From positions 140,975 through 204,974 of the forward strand of contig NZ_JAIOAA010000010.1 of the NCBI RefSeq assembly GCF_019890675.1: DNA of 64,000 nucleotides, read 5' to 3'. The notes below the pieces were generated by a model. The model had not been told where the DNA came from and ran no database searches. It saw only the letters and a list, made by a program, of their open reading frames with translations. How positions within the stretch are numbered: the first letter of the stretch is position 1; each line of letters starts with the position of its first letter. Of this stretch, positions 41,674 to 49,608 are shown one piece after another. The stretch is from Micromonospora sp. PLK6-60. GTDB taxonomy: Bacteria > Actinomycetota > Actinomycetes > Mycobacteriales > Micromonosporaceae. The position numbers and the translations under genes were made by a program.

Positions 41674-42331
41674 CCGGCGAGCCCCGGAGGTAGGCGAGCA
41701 CGGCCAGCACCCGGCGGTTGGTGTCGTCGCTGGGCAGCAGGCCGAGCTTGGTCAGGATGTTGCCGACGTGCTTGCCCACGGCCGCCTCGGTGACGTGCAG
41801 GTGCGCGGCGATGGCCTGGTTGGACCGGCCCTCGGCGACCAGGGCCAGCACCTCGCGCTCGCGCGGGGACAGCGCGGCGAGCGGGTCGCGGGGGCGGCGC
41901 AGCAACCGGCGTACCACGTCGGGATCGATGACGGTGCCGCCGCCGGCCACCGAGCGGAGCGTGGTGAGGAAGTCGGCGACGTCGGCCACCCGGTCCTTGA
42001 GCAGGTAGCCGACCCGCCGGCCGTCCCCGCTGTCGAGCAGCGCGGCGGCCCACTCGGTCCGGACGTGTTGGCTGAGCACCACGACCGCGAGGTCCGGCCG
42101 TTCGGTCCGCAGGGTGAGGGCCGCCCGCAGGCCGTCGTCGCGCCGGGCCGGCGGCATCCGGATGTCGGTGACCACCAGGTCCGGCTCGTGGGACCGGACG
42201 GCGTCCAGCAGTTCCGGCGCCGAGCCGACGGCCGCGACGACCTCGAAGTCGAACCGGGTCAGCAGCCCGGCGAGGCCCTCCCGCAGGAGGACCTCGTCCT
42301 CGGCGAGGACGATCCGGGTCAGGGGCGGCAC
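41660..42331 (-). CDS. Two-component response regulator, NarL/LuxR family
   Basis: A 223-residue regulator: receiver domain with acidic residues E11/D12 and phospho-acceptor D56 (LVVTDIRMPPARRDDG), conserved Lys in YLLKDRVADVADFL, and a LuxR HTH (LSPREREVLALVAEGRSNQAIAAHL, AVGKHVGNILTKLGL). GTG 42331 has GGAG 5 nt upstream and overlaps the kinase gene by 13 bp. It forms a pair with the kinase. Targets are unknown. Confidence 0.93.
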   Translation of the reverse strand: MPPLTRIVLAEDEVLLREGLAGLLTRFDFEVVAAVGSAPELLDAVRSHEPDLVVTDIRMPPARRDDGLRAALTLRTERPDLAVVVLSQHVRTEWAAALLDSGDGRRVGYLLKDRVADVADFLTTLRSVAGGGTVIDPDVVRRLLRRPRDPLAALSPREREVLALVAEGRSNQAIAAHLHVTEAAVGKHVGNILTKLGLLPSDDTNRRVLAVLAYLRGSPVSGR

Positions 42332-43608
42332 GGCAGCTCCACCCGCACCAGCGTAGGGCCGCCGGGCGGACTGGCCAGCAACAGCCGGCCGTCGATCGCG
42401 GCGGCCCGGTCGGCGAGCCCGGTCAGGCCGCTGCCCCGGGCCGGGTCGGCGCCACCGTGGCCGTCGTCGGCGATCTCGACCACGAGACCGCCGCCGGAGC
42501 AGGTGAGCCGGACGTCCGCGCGGGTCGCGCCAGCATGCCGGGCGACGTTCGCCAGGCACTCCGCGACGACGAGGTAGGCGGTGGTCTCGACGACGTGGGG
42601 CAGGGGGTGGGGGAGGTCCGCGCGTACGGTCACCGGGAGGCTCGCCTCCTCGGCCAGTTCCCGTACGGCGCCGGCCAGGCCGAGGTCGGTGAGACCCTGC
42701 GGACGGATGCCGTGCACCACCTGCCGCAGCAGGGACATCAGGGACCTGGCCTGGTCGTGTGCCACGGCGAGGGGTCGGGCCGCCGCCGATTCGGCGGGTA
42801 CGTCCAGTCGGGCGAGCCCGAGGTGCAGGGTGAGGTTGGTAAGCCGGGGCTGGACCGCGTCGTGCAGGTCCCGCTCGATCCGTCGGCGTTCGGCCTCGTA
42901 CGCGTTGACCAGGCGGGCCCGGGAGCGGGAGACCTCGCGCAACGCGGTGGCGTCGGCGGGCCGGCCGAGCAGCCGGCGGGCCAGCGCGGCCTGGCCGGCG
43001 GCGAGCCCGCCGAGGCCGTACCAGAGCACGGGCAGCAGCAGCGCCGCGAGCACGGCGAAGGGGACGGCCTCGGTGGGTGTCTCGACGGTCGCCCAGAGCA
43101 GGACGATCGGGTCGCTCCCGTCGGCGAGCCAGGGGCCGGCGACCACCAGCAGGTCGACGAGCACCAGCAGGGCGACCAACCAGTACGCCAGCGGCACGAC
43201 GGCGCCCAGCAGGAAGGCGTAGCCGACCTCCCGCCACGCCGCGCCGGTGCTGAACCGGGCCGCCCAGCCCCGCCGGTCGGGCGGTGGCAGCGGGCGGTCG
43301 TCCACGAGCCGCAGCCGCCGCCGCTCGACCGCCGCGACGGCCAGGCCGACCAGCGGCGCCGTCGCCAGGACGAAGACGACGGCGACGGTCAGGACCGCCA
43401 CCAGCGCGACGGGCACCGCCTCGCCCCGCCGCACCCGGTTGACGACGGCGAGGAGGGGCGCTCCGGCGAGGGCCAGCCCGGCGGCGAGCACCCCGGCGAT
43501 CGGCACCGTCGTCAGCAGGTAGACCAGCGCCCGCCACGGCCACCGGCCGAGCAGGTAACGGCGGCGCGGCAGGGCGGCGGCCAGATGGGTGGGTGGGGGT
43601 GGACTCAT
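42319..43608 (-). CDS. Two-component sensor histidine kinase (NarX/DesK-like)
   Basis: A 429-residue kinase with about six hydrophobic segments in the first 210 residues, then a HisKA_3 dimerisation helix ERRRIERDLHDAVQPRLTNL containing the phospho-acceptor His, and a HATPase_c domain (ECLANVARHAGATRADV, EIADDGHGG, GSGLTGLADRAAAIDG). No separate sensory domain is seen, so it probably senses the membrane. ATG 43608 is the most credible start. Confidence 0.92.
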   Translation of the reverse strand: MSPPPPTHLAAALPRRRYLLGRWPWRALVYLLTTVPIAGVLAAGLALAGAPLLAVVNRVRRGEAVPVALVAVLTVAVVFVLATAPLVGLAVAAVERRRLRLVDDRPLPPPDRRGWAARFSTGAAWREVGYAFLLGAVVPLAYWLVALLVLVDLLVVAGPWLADGSDPIVLLWATVETPTEAVPFAVLAALLLPVLWYGLGGLAAGQAALARRLLGRPADATALREVSRSRARLVNAYEAERRRIERDLHDAVQPRLTNLTLHLGLARLDVPAESAAARPLAVAHDQARSLMSLLRQVVHGIRPQGLTDLGLAGAVRELAEEASLPVTVRADLPHPLPHVVETTAYLVVAECLANVARHAGATRADVRLTCSGGGLVVEIADDGHGGADPARGSGLTGLADRAAAIDGRLLLASPPGGPTLVRVELPCRP

Positions 43609-43739
43609 GTCGCCGACGCTATTCGGGACGCCGGCGCCGGCCCAGCCGCCTGGGGCCACCGTGGTGGTGGGTCCAGCCCTACCCGGATCGTCGGTCCGGG
43701 CCCCGTGCGCCGGGCCGGCGGGCCGGTTGGACTGGCGGC

Positions 43740-44408
43740 ATGACCACCAATCGACTGGGCGGGCTGTGCTGGCTGCTCGCCGGCCCGCTGTTCCTCGCCG
43801 CGAACCTGGTGACCGGGTTGGGCTGGCGTCGCCCGCCGTACGACTGGACCCAGCACAACATCAGTGACCTCGGGAACGTGACCTGTGGCCGGTGGGACAC
43901 CACCCGCCCGCGCGAGGTCTGCTCACCCTGGCACCTGCTGCTGAACTCCGCCGCGGTGACCACCGGGATCCTGCTGGCGCTGGGGGTGCTGCTCGCCTGG
44001 TCGGCGCTGGGCCGAGGCACGGCGGTGCGGGTCACCCGCTGGCTGGTCCTCGGCGCCGCCGGCGGTTACCTCCTGGTCGGGCTCTTCCCGGCGGACGCGC
44101 ACGAGAACGCCCACGTGCTCGGCGCCCTGCTGATCTTCGGGTCGGGAAACCTGGCCATGCCGGTGGCGGCCCTGGTCCGCCGGTCCGGGGAGGGTGACCC
44201 GGGAGGCGGCGGCGCCGCGCTCGCCGCGGTCCGCTGGGCCAGCGTCACCTTCGGCCTGCTGGGGCTGGTCGGTACCGCCCTGTTCCTGGCCCAGGTCGAC
44301 CTGGGCTTCGGCGTGGGTGGCATGGAGCGGGTGGCGGTCTTCCCGCTGCTCGGTTGGGCCGCGATCGTCGGGGCGCGGCTGCTGCGCTCCGCCGACCGGT
44401 CCCGATGA
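43740..44408 (+). CDS. DUF998 membrane protein
   Basis: A 222-residue protein with six hydrophobic helices. CWLLAGPLFLAANLVTGLGW, DWTQHNISDLGN and LVGLFPADAHENAH are features of DUF998 proteins, which are uncharacterised. Two cysteines in NVTCGRW and REVCSPW in the first outside loop may form a disulfide. It is divergent from the histidine kinase gene. Confidence 0.8.
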   Translation: MTTNRLGGLCWLLAGPLFLAANLVTGLGWRRPPYDWTQHNISDLGNVTCGRWDTTRPREVCSPWHLLLNSAAVTTGILLALGVLLAWSALGRGTAVRVTRWLVLGAAGGYLLVGLFPADAHENAHVLGALLIFGSGNLAMPVAALVRRSGEGDPGGGGAALAAVRWASVTFGLLGLVGTALFLAQVDLGFGVGGMERVAVFPLLGWAAIVGARLLRSADRSR

Positions 44409-44529
44409 CCCCGGGCGCACGCCGCGCTGGGTCGCCCCGGCCCGGCGGTGTGGCCCCCGCGACGCGGCGCCATCGCACCTGGCGAACGGCCGCGGGCCGC
44501 GCCGCACGGGCGCACACCCCCGGCAACGG

Positions 44530-44566
44530 CACCGGCGCCGCCCCCTGAGCGGGAGCGGCGCCGGTG
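44530..44566 (-). terminator. Terminator of the whiB3-type gene
   Basis: CACCGGCGCCGC and GCGGCGCCGGTG pair exactly around a 13-nt loop with an inner CCC/GGG. It lies 19 bp after the whiB stop, reading leftwards. The remaining 120 bp up to the DUF998 gene show nothing else clear. Confidence 0.8.
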
Positions 44567-44584
44567 GCGAAAGCTGGGTATCGG

Positions 44585-44989
44585 TCAGGCGACCTTGCGC
44601 TGGTCCGGGACGGTCTTGAGCTGGTCCGGGACGGTGGACTTGTGCGGCGAGCCGAGCCGCGCCTCCAGCCGGGCCACGTCGACCCGGGTCTGCCGGCGGT
44701 CGGCCAGGTCCTCCCAGCCGAGCGCGAGCAGCCGCAGCCGCTCGGACTCGCTGAACCCGCCCCACACGCCGTACGGCTCGCGCACGGCCAGGGCGTGGGC
44801 GGCGCACTCGGCGCGCACCGGGCAGGCCCGGCACACCGACTTGGCGCCCGACTCGCGGCGCAGCCGCGACGAACCCCGCTCGCCGTCCGGGTGGAAGAAC
44901 TGGGCGCTGTCGCGACCCCGGCAGGCGCCGAGCCGCTGCCAGTCCCAGAGGTCGACGATAGGTCCGGGCAGTCTGCGTACGTTGGACAT
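44585..44989 (-). CDS. whiB3: WhiB-family redox regulator, WhiB3/WhiD type
   Basis: A 134-residue Fe-S regulator. The four cluster cysteines are C23, C53, C56 and C62, in ACRGRDSAQFFHPDGERG and SVCRACPVRAEC; the GVWGG turn is at about 74-78. The FFHPDGERG..RRE..AK pattern and the position between groEL1 and guaB match M. tuberculosis WhiB3 (Rv3416) and S. coelicolor WhiD. Such proteins bind the principal sigma factor. The last residues contain TVPDQ twice, from a 14-bp direct repeat (44601, 44622). ATG 44989 has GGAGG about 8 nt upstream. Confidence 0.85.
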   Translation of the reverse strand: MSNVRRLPGPIVDLWDWQRLGACRGRDSAQFFHPDGERGSSRLRRESGAKSVCRACPVRAECAAHALAVREPYGVWGGFSESERLRLLALGWEDLADRRQTRVDVARLEARLGSPHKSTVPDQLKTVPDQRKVA

Positions 44990-45240
44990 CAGCACCCCTC
45001 CTCCCGCGCGGCACCGCGGAGATCTTGTGAACCGACCCGGGCGGCGGACCGCGCAGGCACACCGTTTCCGGCCTGGCAGGTCGGTACCCTGCCGATCCGC
45101 ACCTCACACTTCTGTGATCCAAAAGGTTGGACAGTCTGCGGCATATGCCCCATCTGTCGGAAAAGTTCGGAGGATTGCCCGGAACCTCCTCCCGGAGCGA
45201 CGCCCTCGTGTTCTGCTCTGTGGCGGAGAGGAGAGCTACT

Positions 45241-46059
45241 GTGCGTACGGTTCTCGTGTGCGTCCGGACACCGGTCGCGGCCCAGCATCTGACCTCCGCG
45301 GCGGCCCGGCTGGGGCTGTCCGCGGTGATCCGTACCGCCGTCTCCGATCCCGAGGTGATGCTGCGGCTGGCCGAGCGTCCGACCGACGTGGTGCTCGCCG
45401 ACACGGCGCTCACCCGGCCGGACAGCGCCGGCTTCGTACGCCGGGTCCTGGCCCGCGCCCCGCAGGCCGCCGTGCTGCTGTTCGGGGCCGAGGAGTCGGA
45501 GGCCGCGACGGCCACGATGAACGCGGGCGCCCGCGGCCTGATCCAGGGGGCCGACCACGATCTGACCACCGCGGTGGCCAAGGCGCTCCTGCTGCTGCTC
45601 TCCGCGCCCGGCCGGCCGGCCCGGCCCCGGGTCACCGACCCGGCGCGGGACGCCGCCGCGGTGGGCGGGCCGGCCCGGTCCGGTACGCCCGCCCGGACCC
45701 CCGGCAAGCCCGGGCCGGCCTGGTCCGGCGGCCCCGCCGAGGCGACCGGGAACAGCCCGGCGATGGTGCCCGTGCAGCGCGGGGACGACGAGGTCGACCC
45801 CGCCGAGGAGGCGAACGGCGACGCGGGCGCGACCCCGCGCCCCGCCCCGGCCGACCGTTCCTCGGTCGGGCTGACCGAGCGGGAACTTCAGGTGCTGCTC
45901 GGCATGGCCGAGGGCAAGAGCAACGCCGAGATCGGCCGGGAGCTGTTCGTCTCGGAGGACACCGTCAAGACCCACGCCCGGCGGCTGTTCCGCAAGCTCG
46001 GCGCCCGCGACCGGGCGCACGCGGTGGCCGCCGGCTTCCGCGCCGGCCTGGTCGCCTGA
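45241..46059 (+). CDS. BldM-like orphan regulator with degenerate receiver domain
   Basis: A 272-residue protein. The N-terminal receiver-like domain (1-120) keeps D54 (VVLADTAL), but the usual acidic pair after beta-1 is V8-R9 (VLVCVRTPVA). A disordered Pro/Ala/Gly linker covers about 122-207. The LuxR-type HTH (GLTERELQVLLGMAEGKSNA, SEDTVKTHARRLFRKLGA) is close to that of Streptomyces BldM, an atypical regulator of sporulation. GTG 45241 has GAGAGGAG upstream. It is divergent from whiB3; the 251-bp gap holds CATATG and a GGAGG-N11-CCTCC repeat. The last codons lie in a 35-bp tandem repeat. Confidence 0.75.
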   Translation: MRTVLVCVRTPVAAQHLTSAAARLGLSAVIRTAVSDPEVMLRLAERPTDVVLADTALTRPDSAGFVRRVLARAPQAAVLLFGAEESEAATATMNAGARGLIQGADHDLTTAVAKALLLLLSAPGRPARPRVTDPARDAAAVGGPARSGTPARTPGKPGPAWSGGPAEATGNSPAMVPVQRGDDEVDPAEEANGDAGATPRPAPADRSSVGLTERELQVLLGMAEGKSNAEIGRELFVSEDTVKTHARRLFRKLGARDRAHAVAAGFRAGLVA

Positions 46060-46180
46060 GCGCCGGTCGGGTCGGGGTCGGCGTGGTGGCCTGAGCGCCG
46101 GTCGGGTCGGGGTCGGCGTGGTGGCCTGAGCGCCGGTCGGGTCGGGGTCGGCGTGGTGGCCTGAGCGCCGGTCGGGTCGG
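46054..46180. repeat. 35-bp tandem repeat spanning the end of the BldM-like gene
   Basis: Units beginning GCCTGAGCGCCGGTCGGGTC start at 46054, 46089, 46124 and 46159 (last partial). Copies are identical over their overlap. Each contains the gene's final Ala codon and TGA, so the stop codon itself has been multiplied. The remaining 15 bp before the DUF5319 gene show nothing. Confidence 0.93.
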
Positions 46181-46195
46181 TGCCGGGCGAGCGGT

Positions 46196-46591
46196 TCAGC
46201 GCGCCGGGGGAGCGTCCTCGTCGGTGCCCTCGGTCAGGGTGTCGTGCACGCCGTCCGCGTAGCCCCGGGCGTAGTCCCAGGTCACGTAGTGGTCCGGATC
46301 CGGGTCGTAGGCCGGTTCGTGCACCCGGGGCCGGCCGGAGCTGAGCAGGTGGCGCAGGTTGCCGCGGAGCAGGTCCCAGTCGAAGTAGTGCGGCTCGCGG
46401 CAGTCCTCGCACTCGATCACCAGCCCGCGCACCCCGATCGGCGCCAGCAGGGCCTGGTAGATCTCCAGGTCGGCCAGGTCCTCCAGCACGTCCTGGCGCT
46501 CGACGTCGGTCAGCGGATCGAGCTCGCCGTCGTCGCCCGGGCCGTGCAGACCGGCCGCCGGGTCGGCGGGGTCGCCGTTGAACGGGTCCAT
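46196..46591 (-). CDS. DUF5319 conserved actinobacterial protein
   Basis: A 131-residue acidic protein. DVLEDLADLEIYQALLAPIG, GLVIECEDCREPHYFDWDLL and VHEPAYDPDPDHYVTWDYARG match the M. tuberculosis Rv3412 family, and the site next to guaB is conserved. The CEDC pair might bind metal. ATG 46591 is chosen; an in-frame GTG lies 4-5 codons upstream. Function unknown. Confidence 0.85.
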   Translation of the reverse strand: MDPFNGDPADPAAGLHGPGDDGELDPLTDVERQDVLEDLADLEIYQALLAPIGVRGLVIECEDCREPHYFDWDLLRGNLRHLLSSGRPRVHEPAYDPDPDHYVTWDYARGYADGVHDTLTEGTDEDAPPAR

Positions 46592-46813
46592 GGGCTCGTC
46601 GTGCACCCCCTCACCGTAGTCCCAACCCGCGGGCCAAGTCCGCCCCCGGGCCGGCGGGAATGCGTGCTCCGCCCCGCGCGACCCGCCCCGCCACCGGCGG
46701 AGGCGCCCCGGCCCGGTGAGTACGATGAAGCCACGCGCCGTCACCCCGGCGTGCGCCGGTGCCCGCGCGCGCCGCCTCGCTGAAGCCCGTTCGAGCAGCT
46801 CAGGGGAGCAATC

Positions 46814-48376
46814 GTGGAGAATTCGCCCAGCACCGACCTGCCAGCCGGCACCGATCCCGGCGAGCTGGGCGGCCACCTGCCGGAGCTGCCGGCCGGCTCG
46901 GCACGGGTGGTGCCGCTCGGGCTGACCTTCGACGACGTGCTGCTCCAGCCCGGCGAGTCGGACGTCGTGCCGAGCCGGGTGAACACCCGGACCAAGCTGA
47001 CCCGCAACGTCGAGCTGACCATCCCGCTGCTGTCCAGCGCGATGGACACCGTCACCGAGGCGCGGATGGCGATCGCCATGGCCCGCCAGGGCGGCATCGG
47101 CGTGCTGCACCGCAACCTCTCGGTCGAGGACCAGGCGCTCCAGGTCGACCTGGTGAAGCGCTCCGAGTCCGGCATGATCACCAACCCGGTCACCGCCAGC
47201 CCGGACGACACCCTGCGCGAGGTCGACGAGCTCTGCGGCCGGTACCGGATCTCCGGTGTGCCGGTGGTGGACGCCGAGGGCCAGCTGGTCGGCATCGTCA
47301 CCAACCGGGACATGCGCTTCGTCTCCGACCCGGCCACCCCGGTGCGCGACATCATGACCCGGTCGCCGCTGGTCACCGCCGCGGTCGGGGTCAGCAAGGA
47401 CGAGGCACTGGAGCTGCTGCGCCGGCACAAGGTGGAGAAGCTGCCGATCGTCGACGGCGCCGGCAAGCTGCGCGGGCTGATTACCGTCAAGGACTTCACC
47501 AAGAGCGAGCAGTACCCGGAGGCCACCAAGGACGACGCCGGCCGGTTGCGGGTGGCGGCGGCGATCGGCGTCGGCGAGGACTCGTACAAGCGGGCCCGGG
47601 CGCTGGTCGACGCGGGCGTCGACGTGCTCATCGTGGACACCGCCCACGGCCACCAGCGGGCCGTGCTGGAGATGGTCGCCCGGCTCAAGAAGGACGTCGC
47701 CATCGACATCGTCGGCGGCAACGTGGCCACCTACGCCGGCGCGAAGGCCCTGGTCGACGCCGGTGCCGACGGGGTCAAGGTCGGCGTGGGGCCGGGCGCC
47801 ATCTGCACCACCCGGATCGTGGCCGGCGTGGGCGTGCCGCAGATCACCGCCATCATGGAGGCCACCCGGGCGGCCCGGCCGGCGGGGGTGCCGGTGATCG
47901 GCGACGGCGGCATCCAATATTCCGGCGACATCGCCAAGGCCCTGGTCGCCGGCGCCGACACGGTGATGCTCGGCAGCCTGCTGGCCGGCTGCGAGGAGAG
48001 CCCCGGCGAGCTGATCTTCGTGAACGGCAAGCAGTACAAGGCATACCGCGGGATGGGGTCGCTCGGCGCGATGCAGTCCCGCGGGCAGGCCAAGTCGTAC
48101 TCCAAGGACCGCTACTTCCAGCAGGACGTGACAAGCGACGAGAAGCTGGTGCCGGAGGGCGTCGAGGGCCAGGTGCCGTACCGTGGGCCGCTGTCCCGGG
48201 TGGCCCACCAGCTGGTCGGCGGCCTGCGGCTGGCGATGGGGTACGCGGGCGCGGAGAACATCCCCGACCTGCACCAGCGCGGCCAGCTCATCCGGATCAC
48301 CGCGGCCGGGCTCAAGGAGAGCCACCCGCACGACATCCAGATGACCGTCGAGGCGCCCAACTACCACACCCGCTGA
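46814..48376 (+). CDS. guaB: Inosine-5'-monophosphate dehydrogenase
   Basis: IMPDH makes XMP, the committed step to GMP. The 520-residue protein has a catalytic barrel with GVGPGAICTTR (catalytic Cys) and GMGSLGAMQSR, split by two CBS domains (about 115-230: SGMITNPVTASPDDTL, TRSPLVTAAVG) that regulate by nucleotide. GTG 46814 has GGGGAG upstream. TACGAT at 46721-46726 is a candidate -10 box, giving an ~80-nt leader. guaB3 follows after 28 bp. Confidence 0.97.
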   Translation: MENSPSTDLPAGTDPGELGGHLPELPAGSARVVPLGLTFDDVLLQPGESDVVPSRVNTRTKLTRNVELTIPLLSSAMDTVTEARMAIAMARQGGIGVLHRNLSVEDQALQVDLVKRSESGMITNPVTASPDDTLREVDELCGRYRISGVPVVDAEGQLVGIVTNRDMRFVSDPATPVRDIMTRSPLVTAAVGVSKDEALELLRRHKVEKLPIVDGAGKLRGLITVKDFTKSEQYPEATKDDAGRLRVAAAIGVGEDSYKRARALVDAGVDVLIVDTAHGHQRAVLEMVARLKKDVAIDIVGGNVATYAGAKALVDAGADGVKVGVGPGAICTTRIVAGVGVPQITAIMEATRAARPAGVPVIGDGGIQYSGDIAKALVAGADTVMLGSLLAGCEESPGELIFVNGKQYKAYRGMGSLGAMQSRGQAKSYSKDRYFQQDVTSDEKLVPEGVEGQVPYRGPLSRVAHQLVGGLRLAMGYAGAENIPDLHQRGQLIRITAAGLKESHPHDIQMTVEAPNYHTR

Positions 48377-48404
48377 CCATCACCCCCAACCACCTGGAGT
48401 CCCC

Positions 48405-49523
48405 ATGCGTGACGTGGTCGAGATCGGGCTGGGCAAGACCGCGCAGCGCGGCTACCACCTGGACGACATCGCCATCGTGCCGAGCCGCCGGACCCGGGAC
48501 GTCGACGACGTCTCCACCGCCTGGCAGCTCGACGCGTACCAGTTCGGCATCCCCTGCGTCGGGCACCCCTCCGACGCGACGATGAGCCCGTCCTCGGCGG
48601 TCCGGCTCGGTCAGCTCGGCGGCCTCGGCGTGCTCAACGTCGAGGGCCTGTGGACCCGGTACGAGAACCCGGCCAAGGTGCTGGAGGAGCTGGCCGGCCT
48701 GGGCGAGGACGCCCGGGCGACCAAGCGTCTCCAGGAGGTCTACGCCGAGCCGATCCGGCCCGAGCTGATCGCCGAGCGGGTCCGTGAGCTGCGGGCCGGC
48801 GGCGGCACGGTGGCCGTCCGGGTCTCCCCGCAGCACACCCTGGCGCTCGCCCCGGTGATCCTCGACGCCGGCGTGGACATCCTGGTCATCCAGGGCACCA
48901 TCGTCTCCGCCGAGCACGTCTCCACCACCGACGAGCCGCTGAACCTCAAGGAGTTCATCGCCGACCTCGACCTGCCGGTCATCGTCGGCGGCTGCACCGA
49001 CTACAAGACGGCGCTGCACCTGATGCGGACCGGCGCGGCCGGTGTGATCGTCGGCATCGGCGGCGACGAGTGGTCGACCACCGAGTCGGTGCTCGGCATC
49101 CGGGTGCCGATGGCCACCGCGATCGCCGACGCCGCCGCCGCCCGCCGGGACTACCTGGACGAGACCGGCGGCCGGTACGTGCACCTGATCGCCGACGGTG
49201 ACCTGCGAACCTCCGGCGACATCGCCAAGGCGCTGGGCTGCGGCGCGGACGCGGTGATGCTCGGCGAGCCGCTCTCGCTCTGCGAGGAGGCCCCGGCCGG
49301 CGGCGCCTGGTGGCACTCCGCCGCCAGCCACCCGTCCCTGCCGCGCGGCGCGTTCGAGGTGGCCGGCGAGCCGATCGGCTCGCTGGAGCGGCTGCTCTTC
49401 GGCCCGGCCGACGAGCCCGACGGCCAGCTCAACCTCTTCGGCGGGCTGCGCCGGGCGATGGCCAAGTGCGGCTACCGCGACCTCAAGGAGTTCCAGAAGG
49501 TCGGCCTGGTCCTGGACCGCTGA
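48405..49523 (+). CDS. guaB3: GuaB3, IMP dehydrogenase-related protein
   Basis: A 372-residue IMPDH paralogue without CBS domains, conserved after guaB in actinobacteria: VEIGLGKTAQRGYHLDDIAI at the start, VGIGGDEWSTTESVLGI, RRDYLDETGGRYVHLIADG and GCGADAVMLGEPLSL. At the position of the IMPDH catalytic Cys it has Ser224 (WSTTE), so normal thioimidate chemistry is unlikely. Its role in the purine pathway is not settled. ATG 48405 has GGAG 6 nt upstream; it is co-transcribed with guaB. Confidence 0.93.
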   Translation: MRDVVEIGLGKTAQRGYHLDDIAIVPSRRTRDVDDVSTAWQLDAYQFGIPCVGHPSDATMSPSSAVRLGQLGGLGVLNVEGLWTRYENPAKVLEELAGLGEDARATKRLQEVYAEPIRPELIAERVRELRAGGGTVAVRVSPQHTLALAPVILDAGVDILVIQGTIVSAEHVSTTDEPLNLKEFIADLDLPVIVGGCTDYKTALHLMRTGAAGVIVGIGGDEWSTTESVLGIRVPMATAIADAAAARRDYLDETGGRYVHLIADGDLRTSGDIAKALGCGADAVMLGEPLSLCEEAPAGGAWWHSAASHPSLPRGAFEVAGEPIGSLERLLFGPADEPDGQLNLFGGLRRAMAKCGYRDLKEFQKVGLVLDR

Positions 49524-49596
49524 CCTGGACCGCTGACCTGGGTGGCGACCGGCGGCGCGGGTGGGGATTTCGGTCCCGCCCGCGCCGCCGCGCATC

Positions 49597-49602
49597 TACG
49601 CT
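49597..49602 (+). promoter_or_regulatory. Leaderless-type -10 box for the first M1 peptidase
   Basis: TACGCT ends 6 nt before ATG 49609; no Shine-Dalgarno sequence is present. Confidence 0.5.
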
Positions 49603-49608
49603 CGGCGG

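Noticed and set aside
44990..45240. Extra small gene in the whiB3/BldM-like intergenic region
   Set aside because: An open frame from 45127 exists, but GTG 45241 has the ribosome binding site and matches the receiver start; the upstream part has no resemblance to proteins.
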